From Rhizomucor pusillus (Eukaryota > Mucoromycota > Mucoromycetes > Mucorales > Lichtheimiaceae), in the NCBI GenBank assembly GCA_900175165.2, contig FWWN02000143.1, positions 1-29,794 on the forward strand: 29,794 nt of DNA, written 5' to 3'. Below, one piece after another: positions 1 through 10,475 of the stretch. Position numbers and translations under genes: made by a program. The number at the start of each line of letters is the position of its first letter. Position 1 is the stretch's first letter. The notes beneath the pieces are model-generated. The model saw only the letters and a list, made by a program, of their open reading frames with translations. It did no database searches and had not been told where the DNA came from.

Positions 1-1072
1 ATATTATCCCCTTGCTGTTAACAGTAAATCTGGAATTTCGATAGAATCTGGAATCTCGATGGTGGATGCAAAACCAGGGTTGGGAGCGACACGCGACTCT
101 GTTTCGGCGCAATGTATTATCTAAAATATACTTTTGAACACCTACGAAATAAACTTAGAGGTAAGCACGTTCCATGGAAGCTCCTGGAGGAAGATCGAAA
201 GCTCCAAATAGCGCTGTACATACAGTACGGCACAGAAGATTAGTAGGCCTCACATGTCACTGGACCGGTTCACAAAAGATATTGTACTGTGAAACTGCAT
301 TCGATGTTCCGGATGTAAAGCATTGTCTCTGATAACAGTTGAGATGCCTACAAAATGAGCAATCCCTCGTACATCTCTTTTCTCTCTTTGTCTTATACAG
401 AATCAATGGAGAGAAATGCAAGTGCGTATCATTCTATCGAAGCAAGTCTCCTCTCTGTATGTAGAAGCATCCCTCCGTCCCGGGTGGTGCCTGCTGGTGC
501 GCCGCCCCCTTTCAAAAATGTAATTTCTTTTACATTGTCTTTCCCCTTTGCCCGCGTCTACTCTGCCCCGACATGATGCGTGGATCCCGCTTAAGGCGGG
601 AAAACAATAAACTTGTCTATGCGAGGATTCAATTAGATGTATCAATATTCTTATCTACATGAACAAAATGTACATGTCTTCTAACATGTTGCAGAATCAA
701 CTCAAGTGCACCCTTAGTGTCCATCGACATGGCTGCGAGGCTTTTATTCAGGTTGAAGATTCCGTTCCTAATCTAAATGCTTATAGGCCCTTTATCCATT
801 ACCACTTACTACACGATAGATTATCCTCGACCGAGAATGTTTACATTGCATGGGATGAGTAAGTCAAGGCATGTATTCAAAGGTTTAAACTATTATTCTA
901 TCGGTCATCACCGGACGGATGGATGCGAACCCATTATTGGCATAGACTGCAAAACGTATTGTGCCACCAAACACAGGGCAAAGATCCGAAAATGCAAGCT
1001 TTGTACGATGCACCGTACTGCACAGCCCGCTTCCTCCTCTTTTCTCTTTTTCCTTCGCTTCCCATACGCTTG
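1..1072. other. Upstream region without a supported gene
   Basis: Only short open frames (60-118 codons) occur here, on both strands. None has a recognisable domain, a good splice partner or coding-like composition. The last ~50 bases (about 1025-1072) are pyrimidine-rich and run up to the RhoGAP start codon, as is common for fungal leaders, so the promoter of that gene probably lies in the right half. A small tandem duplication (27-62) and a GC-rich hairpin (about 586-600) are the only structures seen. Confidence 0.5.
27..62. repeat. 18-bp tandem duplication, two units
   Basis: Units at 27-44 and 45-62 read AATCTGGAATTTCGATAG and AATCTGGAATCTCGATGG. They differ at two positions. The repeat lies in non-coding DNA. 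No function is inferred. Confidence 0.7.
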
Positions 1073-3373
1073 ATGAGTGACAGTGCTTCTGTTGATACTA
1101 CCAATACCAGTGCAAGCCGCCGCCGTCACCATAGACGTTCACTCAGCGGATGGCTAAAAAGGATTGCCTCTTCGGCGCCAAGTCCAACCTCTAGACGGAT
1201 CGCACCGATACCCAAAGGATTTAGACATTCTAAAGGTTTGTTATATACTGCAAACCTCAACACCTCCGTCATGTCTTGAGCATTGGTTTGAAGGCGTTTT
1301 CGGGGTACCCATTTGCGAATCGATATGCTATGCTAGAGCAACTGTCGGATACGTCGACGAAAGTGCTGTAAAGCACAGGAAAGCAGGGATCATTCCTCTC
1401 ATTGTTGCAAAGTGCGGAGCGTTTCTTAAAGAGCACGGTATAAATAGTCAATATATTCGGTGCGAATGGACAAGTTGACATCCTTGAAATGGTTTTCTAG
1501 GATTACACACGGTAGGAATATTTCGTCTATCAGGCAACGTTCGGCGGATCAATGCGCTGCAGGTCATATTTAATGATCCACGAGAATCATATGGCCTCAA
1601 CTTCAACTGGCTAGGATACACCTGCCACGATGCTGCTACAATTCTTCGTCGCTATCTGAATAAGCTTCCCGAACCAGTCATTCCGCACAGCTTTTATCAA
1701 GCTTTTCGCGACGTCATGAGCAAGTGTCTTCCTCTTTTTATGGAATAGAGTGGTGTATCTGTGTGTGTGTTACTCATGCTGCAAAAAAATGTTAATCATA
1801 TAGGCGACAAGTATTACCATACCAACGAAGAGCGCGTTCGAGCGTTCCAGCAACTCATTATAAAGCTCCCCATACCACATCAGCATCTGCTACTTTATCT
1901 GTTGGACATGCTCAGTCTGTTCAGTTCGAATGCCTGCGATACGCGCATGGACAGCGCTAATTTGGCTGCAGTGTTTGCACCCGGCATCCTTAGCCATCCT
2001 GGTCAAAATACAGCCATCCAGTACAGAATTTCACAGCGCGTGCTCGAATTCTTGATAGAGTTCCAGGCACTGTTCACTATGCAGCTTTTATCACAACAAT
2101 TTCATACAACGACAGCATCGACGCAGTCATCGACCCCGCCTGTACCACCACTGCCCGATTGGTTGAACCAGCAGCAGCAGCCGGCAGCAGCAGCAACAAC
2201 AACAATAACACCTCGATCTTCAAAGAGCGACCCTCTAGTCCAAACGCCTGAATCGCTCACATCGCCGTACGCTACTAATTCTCAAGAACGCACAGATTCT
2301 GGAACGGATGTACGGTCTCCCTATATCATTAAAAACACCGATGACGATGATGAGGAAGAGGAAGAGCAGTACGACGGACAAGCTACGCCGCGTGCAGGAT
2401 CTCCTGTTCCTGTGATACCAAGCCCAAGTATATGCTCACGATCAACACCCAAACAAAACGACCATCCCTATCTACAAAAGCAACAGAGAGAAAAGGAAAG
2501 CTCTGAACAATGTAGAACAGAGTTTTCTAAAAATATTTGGCAACGTAAGATAACGAAAGGGACTAGATTTACCGCGAATATCAAGAGCACTCACGCGTGC
2601 TTGCAGATACTAGAAACCATGCAGGATACTATGTGTTAGCGACAATGGGCATTGTAATTGCAAGCGTGATATGCTACGAAGTATATCAAGCAATTTGGGG
2701 TCGATGTTGCTTCGAGCCTTACATTTTCTTCTCATGCTTTGCCGTCTATTGGACGTTGCTCGCGCGAGGCATCGCATGGCCTGCATGTATTCCCGAGACG
2801 GATCAAGACAACGACTTACAGCGAGAGGACGAAATCGAAGATGGTGACGAAACATATCAAGACGAGGACGACGGATTGTCATTGTTTGATGATATCTCTG
2901 TTGTCGACCACAACACTGAAGAAGCCATGCTGCGCGATATGTCATGTGAATGGCATAGCTTATTTACACGGGCATGGCGCGACGACGTCTCACAGGAAAG
3001 GAAAGATGCTGAACTGCTATCGACCATGAGTGCATCCAGTCGATTCAATGAAGAAATGACATTCGAAAATGAGGACGATTACAACGATGACGATGATAGT
3101 TCCATTGTGGATATAGACTCGGAAGATCTCAAAGCAGTGTGGCTTCGGTTCCAGCAAGTGCAGGAGGATGCACAGCTTGCTGCAAAGTTGCAAAATCAGG
3201 AGGCAGAAGCGGCCGCAAGACATCAAGAGAAGGATTCTGCCAATAATCCGTTCCTGAACCATAATGTCACCGAGCTTTCACAAACGGAACAACGGCGATC
3301 ACTGACTAAAAGTAAGAGCAGCGAGGAATGGAAGATCAGATACTATAATAGCCCACCACAGCACCAAAAATGA
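1073..3373 (+). CDS. RhoGAP-domain protein with C-terminal membrane segments
   Basis: Five exons join in phase: 1073-1235, 1294-1437, 1501-1725, 1804-2544 and 2586-3373, giving 686 aa. The RhoGAP domain covers about residues 55-265. It starts at GVFGVP and contains the arginine-finger motif VGIFRLSG (Arg111) and the late motif NLAAVFAPGIL. Such domains speed GTP hydrolysis by Rho/Rac/Cdc42 GTPases, which control polarity and wall growth. The middle (about 265-420) is low-complexity, with poly-Gln/Ala, proline and acidic runs. Two hydrophobic segments follow (about 439-461 and 470-489), then a very acidic tail (DDDD, EDDD) ending near an EEWKIRYY stretch. The short 41-nt last intron links the two halves. 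Without it the frame stops at 2639 and the membrane segments would belong to no gene. The third donor (GTGTCT at 1726) is weak, so that junction is the least sure. The substrate GTPase cannot be told from sequence. Confidence 0.85.
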
Positions 3374-3496
3374 AATTTTACCAAATCGAGGTACCTGAGA
3401 TCTGTCAAAAAAGGATTAAATGGGACGATTTCATCAAGGAGAATGAATTAGTTAATGTTGTTCGCTCCTCTTGATGAAAAGGGGACAAGTATTTTT

Positions 3497-3502
3497 AATA
3501 AA
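3497..3502 (+). terminator. Poly(A) signal AATAAA of the RhoGAP gene
   Basis: A perfect AATAAA lies about 120 nt after the RhoGAP stop codon and before the next promoter. The position fits. Cleavage itself cannot be seen. Confidence 0.45.
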
Positions 3503-3548
3503 CCAAAGAAAAATAACTATGTGCGATCGCTACTGCTTTTTAGAACGC

Positions 3549-3556
3549 TTATTTAA
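3549..3556 (+). promoter_or_regulatory. TATA-like box of the GPI-type protein gene
   Basis: TTATTTAA lies 65-72 nt before the ATG at 3621 and is followed by a pyrimidine-rich leader. The spacing fits a fungal TATA element. Confidence 0.4.
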
Positions 3557-3620
3557 GGCTTTGACAGCGTCGATCCGTCGTTTTTCATCCAGTGTCTCTT
3601 TTTCCTTCTAGTAATCAAAA

Positions 3621-4212
3621 ATGAAGTTCTCTCTTATTTGCACCGTTGCCATGGCCATTGCTGCTTCTGCTGTTATCCAGCAGCCATCGAACATCGACGA
3701 TGCTCAGAAAAATGCCATCATGAACGCAGATCAAGGCTACGACGCTGCTCCTATGCCCTCTGCCGTAGCAGGCGTAGCAGCTGTACCTTCTTCCTCCTCC
3801 ATCTCCGCTGGCGCCAGCTTTGCCAACGGTGGCCCTGCTACTCCTTCCTCGTCTATGGCCGCAAGTGCATCCTCATCTTCAGCCGCATCTCCAGCCACCG
3901 CCGCTCCGTCTTTAGGCGCCACATCGGCTGGATCATCCATCGGTGCTCATTCGTTGTTACAGAGCAGTGGTAAGTGTCAATCATGACATATTTCTATCAC
4001 GCATCCGTCTTTCTTACTTTTTCCACCTTGATACTTGCAAAGCCTCGGCATCCGGAACCTTGCTGCCTTCCTCAACTAAGAAATCAAGCCTTGGTTCGCA
4101 TCCCACGCAACATAGCGCTAGTACTACTTCTGGAGCTAGTCACCAAGCGCTCAGTGCAGTTATGGGCTGGATGGCAATGTCTGTTGCTGCTGCGGTGGCC
4201 TACTATTTTTAA
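3621..4212 (+). CDS. Small secreted Ser/Ala-rich protein, GPI-anchor type
   Basis: Two exons, 3621-3969 and 4043-4212, split by an intron with a GTAAGT donor, encode 172 aa. The N-terminus MKFSLICTVAMAIAASAV is a typical signal peptide. The body is dominated by Ser, Ala, Gly, Pro and Thr and has no cysteine outside the signal peptide, so it should be an extended, O-mannosylated stalk. The C-terminus has small residues (TSGAS) and then a hydrophobic tail that ends at the last residue (MSVAAAVAYYF), the layout of a GPI-attachment signal. The likely place is the plasma membrane or wall surface. There is no enzyme domain. The intron-less reading would stop at 3986 and lose the anchor signal, which supports the splice. 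It is similar in design, not clearly in sequence, to the protein at 16917-17528. Confidence 0.85.
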
Positions 4213-4590
4213 TAATGAAAAACTTCTATCCTAGTCTTCTCTTCCTTTTCGCCTTCCCCTCTGTTCCTTATACAATTCATTTATTTCAACATTTACACAA
4301 ATATTAATTGCATCTTGTTTTCTTTTACAACCTTTCTTTTTGCCAATTTTTCTTTATAAATCAATGCGGAATGCGTATTTCTATTTATGATAACTTTGAG
4401 CTCTAGCTGCCTTATTTTCTGCAGTTTCCATTGACATCGAGCGAACGTTACACCAGCAAGATCTGCGAAGGCGTTGTCACACCAACACAGATGCGTGTGC
4501 AACATTGCGCAAACTCAGTTGATTGCATATGTGAGTGCCATCAAGATAAACACTTTGGCAAATAGTATTTTTTGCAACAACCAAACATCG

Positions 4591-4596
4591 TTTATT
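4591..4596 (-). terminator. Poly(A) signal of the UDP-glucose dehydrogenase gene
   Basis: TTTATT on the + strand reads AATAAA on the minus strand, about 185 nt after the stop codon at 4782. Confidence 0.35.
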
Positions 4597-4720
4597 CGTT
4601 ATGGTTCATGTTATGTATCTGTTGGGATGACAAGGGATCTCTTGTACATTTTTGTGTGCAATTGCGAATACAAAAGGAAAAAGAAAACGGTCAAGGAAGA
4701 AGATGTATGTGTGTGATATA

Positions 4721-4752
4721 TAGAGAGAGAGAGAGAAAAAAAAAAAAAGAGA
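4721..4752. repeat. GA/poly-A microsatellite
   Basis: A (GA)n run of about 14 bases passes into 13 or so A residues in the 3' flank of the dehydrogenase gene. Confidence 0.8.
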
Positions 4753-4781
4753 AGAAACGCTGTACAGATATCTTGCTCAAT

Positions 4782-6387
4782 TTAGGCAGTGCCTGCAAGT
4801 TCGTTCTTGCCAATGACGTTGACCTTGAAACCAATCTTGCGCAGCTTGGCGGCATCGACCATCAAACGACCATCAAACAAGAAAGCAGGCTTGTGCATGC
4901 CGGCGTAAATCTTCTCATAGTCGAGCTTATCGTCACGGAATTCGTCCCATTCGGTAACGATAACGACAGCGTCGGCGCCTTCGGCAGCCTCGTATGCGCT
5001 GGAGCAGATTTGGATGTGCTTCTCGACTTCCTTGCGGGTATCAACCACACCGGGCTCGCTCAAGTCCATGTAGATCTGCTCGTGCTCGACCTTGGGGTCA
5101 TAGATGGCAACACGAGCGTGTTCTTGGATAAAGTCCTTGATCAAGGTAATGGCAGCAGATTCACGGGTATCGCCAGTGTCCTTTTTGAAGGCGAAGCCAA
5201 GGACGGCAATCTTCTTGTTGGTGATAGTGTTGAAAAGGGTGGAGATGATCTTGCGGACAAAGCGCTTCTTTTGGTACTCGTTCATGATAACGACTTGCTT
5301 CCAGTAGGCAGCAACCTCAGGAAGATTGAGCTGCTCGGACAAGTAGACCAAGTTCAAGATATCCTTCTGGAAGCAGGAGCCTCCGAAACCAACGGAAGCC
5401 TTCAAGAATTTGGGACCGAGACGGCTATCGCGACCGCATGCATATGCAACTTCGTCAACATCGGCGCCGGTAGCTTCGCAAATAGCGGACAAAGCGTTGA
5501 TGGATGAGATACGTTGAGCCAACATGGCGTTAGCAGCCTACAGCAATATTCACGCATGATTAGCAAGATACAAGTTCGGTTTCGACTGTACCGATACTTA
5601 CCAACTTGGAGAGTTCCGAGGACCAGAGGTTGGTAGTAATGACGCGCTCGGCTGGAACCCAGTGAGTGTAGACATCGACTAAAGCGTTCTGAGCATTGAT
5701 GCCTTCTTCGGTCTGGAGAGCACCGATAAGGACACGATCAGGATTCAACAAGTCGTTGATAGCAGTGCCCTCAGCCAAAAATTCAGGGTTAGACAAGATA
5801 TCAAAGTGGATCTCGGGAGTAGAGTTGGCTTCAAGGATAGTGCGCATGCTCTGAGCAGTGCGGCAAGGGACAGTGGACTTTTCAACGACAATCTTGGAGC
5901 TCTTGGCAACCTCGGCAATGCGACGAGTAGCACTCTCGACATATCTAGATCATCACAAATGTGTCAAACGATAAATTTGCTTGTTTTCTTCAATTATACG
6001 CTGTACTTACGCAAGGTCGGCAGCCATACCAGCGCCCATACCAGACTTCTTGGTGGGAGTGTTGACAGAGACGAAGATGAGGTCAGCCTCCTGGATGGCG
6101 GCATCAACGTCAGTGGAGAAGAACAAGTTCTTGCCACGGCGATCAAAGACAATCTCCTCGAGGCCAGGCTCATAGATTGGGAGCTTGTCCGAGTTCCAAG
6201 CAGCAATGCGGGCAGGGTTTACGTCAACGATGGTGACCTTGATGTCGTGGCACTTGTAGGCGATGACAGCGCAGGTAGGACCACCTGAAGGCTAATTAGC
6301 TGAAATCCAAAGCGATGCGCAAGACATACAGCGATACATACCGACATAACCGGCACCTATGCAGCAAATGTTCTTGACGATAGCCAT
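4782..6387 (-). CDS. UGDH: UDP-glucose 6-dehydrogenase
   Basis: It oxidises UDP-glucose twice with NAD+ to UDP-glucuronate, the precursor of glucuronic acid polymers and of UDP-xylose. Four exons (6387-6342, 6284-6011, 5944-5602, 5537-4782) join in phase to 472 aa, the usual family length. The N-terminal Rossmann site reads [13 protein letters not shown]. The middle helix region has SSELSKLAANA and the catalytic site has [10 protein letters not shown]. In this model the key residues fall at Lys220, Asn224, Cys276 and Asp280, the same numbers as in human UGDH, which strongly supports all three splice joins. The C-terminal UDP-binding domain has [13 protein letters not shown] and FDGRLM. All active-site residues expected are present, so it should be active. 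Mucoromycete walls are rich in glucuronic acid, so a wall role is likely (inference). The leader is strongly pyrimidine-rich on the coding strand (about 6420-6465). Confidence 0.96.
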
Positions 6388-6780
6388 CGAGAGATTATAG
6401 GAGGTTGCAAAGAAGTTGAGAGAGCGAAAGAAAGAGAAAAGAAAAGAGGAGGAGAAAAAAGACCTAGATAGACGGGAGGTAATTGACGCGAAACTGGACC
6501 AGTTGCCGGGCACAATTTATTGAATTCCATGTCGCCGATTCAAACTCTCAGGGAAGAAAGGATCGCCCACTAAATTTAGAATGAGATGTGGCAGTGTCTC
6601 AAACAGGTGAGATATTCACCGAGGGGCAAGCCTGCAAACAAAGCCCGGAAACCTAGGTAACACGTGGTGGCGAATTCTCGTCTCTCCAGACAAAGTTGAA
6701 TCGAGGTTACCCAATCGAAGCCGCCTCGTGTTGGCACTGCGTATGCAGTAAATTTTGCCGCAGGGTATAATGTTCCTAGG

Positions 6781-6790
6781 ATATAAATAG
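6781..6790 (+). promoter_or_regulatory. Orphan TATA-like element
   Basis: ATATAAATAG is a good TATA match on the + strand. It is followed after ~100 nt by a 51-codon open frame from ATG 6887 that I do not recognise. It may be chance in AT-rich DNA. Confidence 0.2.
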
Positions 6791-8187
6791 AAAAGATTTT
6801 TGTTTTTGTCGCTTGCAGCAAAAACTTGGCAGTCCTGCCTAATCACTGGTAAAGACATTTCCTTAAATTAGTCCGAAACCTCGAGAATGCTTGTCTTGTT
6901 CGTGGAACAGAGCGTTATTGGACGGATTTCCCCGGGTCCAAAGGCCTTGATGAGTGCGACACCTATGTACTCACACGCAACTGGAACTTTCCATGTATTT
7001 AATGTACTCTCGAATTGTCGTGCTGCAGACAGGGGTTAGGGACCGCGAAGGACAGCTTGAATCCAGTTTAGTCATCGCAGCATGGCAATGTTGCGTTGTG
7101 CTTGTATGCTTTTCCATAAAGATCTTAAAGATAATGTATCTCATTAAATCTTGAACAATCGTACAGCAGGAAATTTAACACCCTCGGGTCTTATCGCAGA
7201 TAAGCTCTCATACTGTTTCCCATTTCTTGACGTTTGATACCAAATGCGTAATGTTTAGCAGTCCCTAGGATATCGATAGAAGAAAAATTCACCGTGCATG
7301 TCTCTATCGCTGCGGGCATCCGGGATTAAAACATTTATCGTCGGAGCCACAATCTAAGCTACAATGGGCTAGTAGCAGACATGTTTACTTTACATCGAAA
7401 GCTCAGTGCTGCCCCAATGGCGGACGATTGGCTCAATGAATCGAAGTCCTATCTCCATATCGCTGTGGTAAGCTTCTTTGCACTACTTGACTCGCTTCAA
7501 GACCTTGGCTATGGCGATAACGCTGTCGGCTGCATCAGACTGCAAGGGATCTCCATGATGCCCAACGTGCATAATTGTTGGAAAAAACAAAAACTCTGGT
7601 CCACATTTGTTTACAACAAGTATTATCAAAGCACAAAATAATCAGCGCGCCGCGGTGCAAATAAACGCTGACTGACCTTTCGTTTATCTTAATGCTTTGC
7701 AGAACCACTCGTTGTTATTGCATATTTTTCGTTTGTGTTTACATAGCAATCACAAAATGTGACCTATTTGAATCTCTAGAAGAAGCAAACTATGGCAGTT
7801 TCATTTATGTTTTGGTATCTTTCAAGTTGCCATTTTTCTTGTCATTCGATTCCTTCAGCTTTACCAACATCTCTAAGAGCTAGACTATAAGCTGCGTCAA
7901 AGATCATAATCTTTGCAGGATTACGTCTGCTTCCTATTTTGTAGGTGAACAGCTATAGCTTGAAGAGTTTATATATATACTGTTCTTAGATAGCACGCCA
8001 AAGCATATGCATCACGCATCAATGTACTATAGGCATGATAGAAGCTCTTGATACTCAATAATTTACATTATATAGTCGCATTGCAACCTTTCTCTTATCC
8101 GTGCTGGGCTAGATCTTGTAAAGCTACATATAAATATTTCTTTCTCACTGAAGCATTTGTTAACAACTTTGCTGCTGATAGTTCTGC

Positions 8188-8460
8188 CTAAAGATAATCG
8201 ATGTCATCCGAAAACATGTGGTATGAAAAGGCTTGGCAGTCCTTCATCTTACATGAAGGATAACGTCGAATGTATGCTTCGTTTATGAATTGCAGACTGT
8301 AAATGGACGTCACACTAGTGGTAAATATGACATTGCTCTGATGGCCATCAATTTCCTTTACCGATCCTAGTGATCTTTTGATACAAGTTTCAAAGATAGC
8401 AATTTGGCAGAGGACCACAGATAAACATACAGAAGTGGGACCCAGAAAAGCTTTTATCAT
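8188..8460 (-). CDS. Possible small hypothetical protein
   Basis: An ATG-started frame of 90 codons on the minus strand. The first 25 residues (MIKAFLGPTSVCLSVVLCQI and on) are hydrophobic enough for a weak signal peptide or anchor. The rest has a mixed composition with four Cys/Lys-rich positions near the C-terminus (CKMKDC). It has no known domain. A GTAAGA inside the frame near 8250 could be a splice donor, so the true product may differ. It stands alone in a gene-poor stretch, and a chance open frame is quite possible. Confidence 0.2.
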   Translation of the reverse strand: MIKAFLGPTSVCLSVVLCQIAIFETCIKRSLGSVKEIDGHQSNVIFTTSVTSIYSLQFINEAYIRRYPSCKMKDCQAFSYHMFSDDIDYL

Positions 8461-8905
8461 ACAAGGGTTTTTGTATAGTAATTTAAGTGCCCATACTTCT
8501 TTTTTAGTTTCCTAGAGGTCATAGTAGGCGCCGTTTATGCTTAGGGATGTAAGTACTTTGCTTCTGCCTCTTTATAGGTTCCCTACATATCGATTGCTCT
8601 TCAAGCTCGTGCATCAATTCATCCTATGGTTTGAAAATACTAATGGCGTCCCAATAGTATCCAAATGTTGCGTCTTTACATATTGGGCGATTATAATTAT
8701 AGAAGCGGAATTACGTACCAGCGATAACAGTAAACAAATCATGTTCCGCATACTACTTTGCATTGACGCAGTCGGTCAAGAGCGAATTGGAGCTTAGCAG
8801 CGCTTTTTTTCGTTGAGTAAGCGGGCTGATCAGTACATTGACCACTACATATTTTACATTTTGAATGACTTTCACGTGCATGGTCTAGCATTAAGAGGAT
8901 TATCT

Positions 8906-8911
8906 TTTATT
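8906..8911 (-). terminator. Poly(A) signal of the LITAF-domain gene
   Basis: TTTATT on the + strand reads AATAAA on the minus strand, about 60 nt beyond the stop codon at 8971. Confidence 0.4.
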
Positions 8912-8970
8912 TTTTCCCTGCGGTGCTAAGTAAACAGAGATTGAAAGGATATAAAAATGAAAGATATTGA

Positions 8971-9515
8971 TCACAGTTTAGTATGTTTTCCAACAATGTG
9001 CCCACATGCAGGGCAATAATGTACTACATCTAAAGAGCAGAGAACAAAAAATGATTAGAATAATGGCATCGCTTGGTATTTAACCATGCTCCACATTTAC
9101 CTTTGAAATATTTCACGTAGAATGGTATCCAAAATAAAAAGACTGTGAGGAGCAACCTAGCACAAGCAATTAGCAAACAATGTTGTTTCATTTCTATTGT
9201 TCATACTTACATAATAAACGCCACTAACCAAGTCAAGGCACCCGTACGATATCTGATCCTCGACTGTACCCACTTTTCGCATTTCGGGCAAAGAACCTGT
9301 GTTTCAAAATCCGGTAAACTTTGATCTATGGACGGCTGGCGCCGGAGCCGCCAGGAATATGTGCTTGTCGTGGTCCGGTGAGACGAACGTGACGACACCA
9401 GGGAAGACGCTGCAGCTCCCGGTTGCAGTGCTGACAGAGGTGTTGCTGTCGCTGCTGCTGCCTCCCTTCTCGATGCAGGAGTACCAATGAGGTATCGGTG
9501 CACCCTTGCCGACAT
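8971..9515 (-). CDS. LITAF-like zinc-ribbon membrane protein
   Basis: Three exons (9515-9211, 9156-9101, 9029-8971) join in phase to 139 aa. The C-terminal half is a LITAF domain. It has a first zinc knuckle CPKC, then TGALTW, a hydrophobic insert (LVAFIMLLLTVFLFWIPF), then KDVVHYCPACG with the second knuckle. Family members sit on the cytosolic face of late endosomes or the plasma membrane, with the hydrophobic stretch dipping into the bilayer, and act in endolysosomal trafficking. The N-terminal half is Ser/Arg/Ala-rich and looks disordered. The ATG at 9515 is chosen because no ATG occurs in any frame between it and the TATA-like box at 9876-9884. The same frame is open for 117 more codons upstream, so a longer product from a non-ATG start or an unseen 5' exon is possible. 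Confidence 0.85.
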
Positions 9516-10475
9516 GTTGGAACCTGCAACTGAAGATCTCCGTGTATTGGAAACCGCCGATCGCAGCGAAATTCGGCCTGACAGCGACGACAAGGAGGAG
9601 GACAAGGACCCCGATGGAGCGAAACTGATATACGAGTCGTTTGATCTATCTGGCTTTCTTTGTTCCGGTTGCTGGTCGTTGAACGAGCTATTGGCAGTGT
9701 TATGCCCGCTGTCTCTTCGCTGCTGTTTCCGCCGTCGCCAGGCGTAACCTTTCTCGAATTTGTTCGTCAATTTTGAAGGAAATAAAGGGGGGGGGGCTAA
9801 ACGGTAGATCAAAAAAGAAAAGAAAGAAAGAAAAGGATTAGCACGGCTATCCCGAAAAGAGAACAAGAACTCTCTCTATTTAAGAAACAAGCAGTAACAC
9901 GTTGCTCACACGACAAGTCAGAACACATGAAAGATGGCGGGGGCAACTGGATGCTTGTTGCTACCCCCGACAAAGCTGGCTCTTTGGAAGGGATGGAAAA
10001 GGAACAGAAACGTGCCTAATCCACCGTCATCCTCGCTAGGTCGCAGTTTATTGATTGTTGATCATTTTCTTGGGCTGCAAATGTCATTTCGCGAGCACCG
10101 GGCATCTTGTTCAACATCATCCTTTTCCCTTATGCGTGCCTCACATACCACTTAAAGTTAAAGAGCCCGCTTGCCGCAAAGGAATCGCTGTAGCGCACTT
10201 TCCTCTTTACAGTCATTTGAGGTCACGCTCTTTCGAGTAATTTCCACATGTACATCGAAAGAAGTTACATCAAGCTTGGAGACTATATCGATCGAAGCCA
10301 TTGACTCAACAACAGATCATTGCAATGCTGATATAATGCTATCAGAAATAAGATGATAGGAATAATATTTAACATCGAAAAGCAACGGATAGAGAGAGAA
10401 GATATAGAGGAAAAAGAGAAGAAAAGAAATCATGGTGATAGTAAACGGATACGAATGTAAAACATGGCAAAGTAA
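9516..10475. other. LITAF leader and promoter, then 3' flank of the WD40 gene
   Basis: 9516-9875 is the probable LITAF leader on the minus strand: open in frame but with no ATG. It holds a poly-G run at 9786-9796 and a GAAA-type tract at 9815-9836. 9876-9884 is a TATA-like box. 9930-10475 holds short frames without features and leads into the 3' end of the WD40 corepressor gene. Confidence 0.5.
9876..9884 (-). promoter_or_regulatory. TATA-like box upstream of the LITAF gene
   Basis: CTTAAATAG on the minus strand is followed by a pyrimidine-rich leader. It lies about 360 nt before the first ATG, which implies an unusually long leader. Confidence 0.35.

Larger units (their letters stand above)
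4213..4781. other. Convergent 3' region
   Basis: This stretch holds the 3' ends of the GPI-type gene (+) and of UDP-glucose dehydrogenase (-). It is AT-rich, with many CTTTTC tracts. The only structures are a GA/A microsatellite at 4721-4752 and a minus-strand AATAAA at 4591-4596. No gene is seen. Confidence 0.6.
6388..8970. other. Long AT-rich region without a convincing gene
   Basis: About 2.6 kb lies between the 5' end of UDP-glucose dehydrogenase and the 3' end of the LITAF gene. Open frames are short (60-90 codons), differ in composition from the window's real genes and show no domain. The left 150 bases hold the dehydrogenase promoter. A TATA-like ATATAAATAG at 6781-6790 has no clear gene after it; the nearest ATG opens a 51-codon frame at 6887. 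An ATG-started 90-codon minus frame (8460-8188) is listed separately. Decayed genes or mobile-element remnants are possible, but nothing recognisable remains. Confidence 0.5.

Noticed and set aside
586..600. Rho-independent bacterial terminator
   Set aside because: The window is clearly eukaryotic, with spliceosomal introns throughout, so a bacterial terminator is not meaningful here.
2597..3373. Separate small acidic membrane protein gene
   Set aside because: An in-phase 41-nt intron with consensus ends joins this frame to the RhoGAP exons, and no promoter or independent start context is seen.
4572..5507. 311-codon + frame
   Set aside because: It is the antisense of the last UDP-glucose dehydrogenase exon, whose reading is supported by catalytic motifs.
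7381..7641. 86-codon + frame with a GISMMP motif resembling the SM-P box of mitochondrial inner-membrane/signal peptidases
   Set aside because: Only six or so residues match. The downstream lysine box and GD motif are absent, so chance is more likely.
9516..9866. LITAF protein starting with TTG at 9866
   Set aside because: The first ATG in any frame is at 9515. A TTG start is not assumed without evidence, and the extension is reported only as a possibility.
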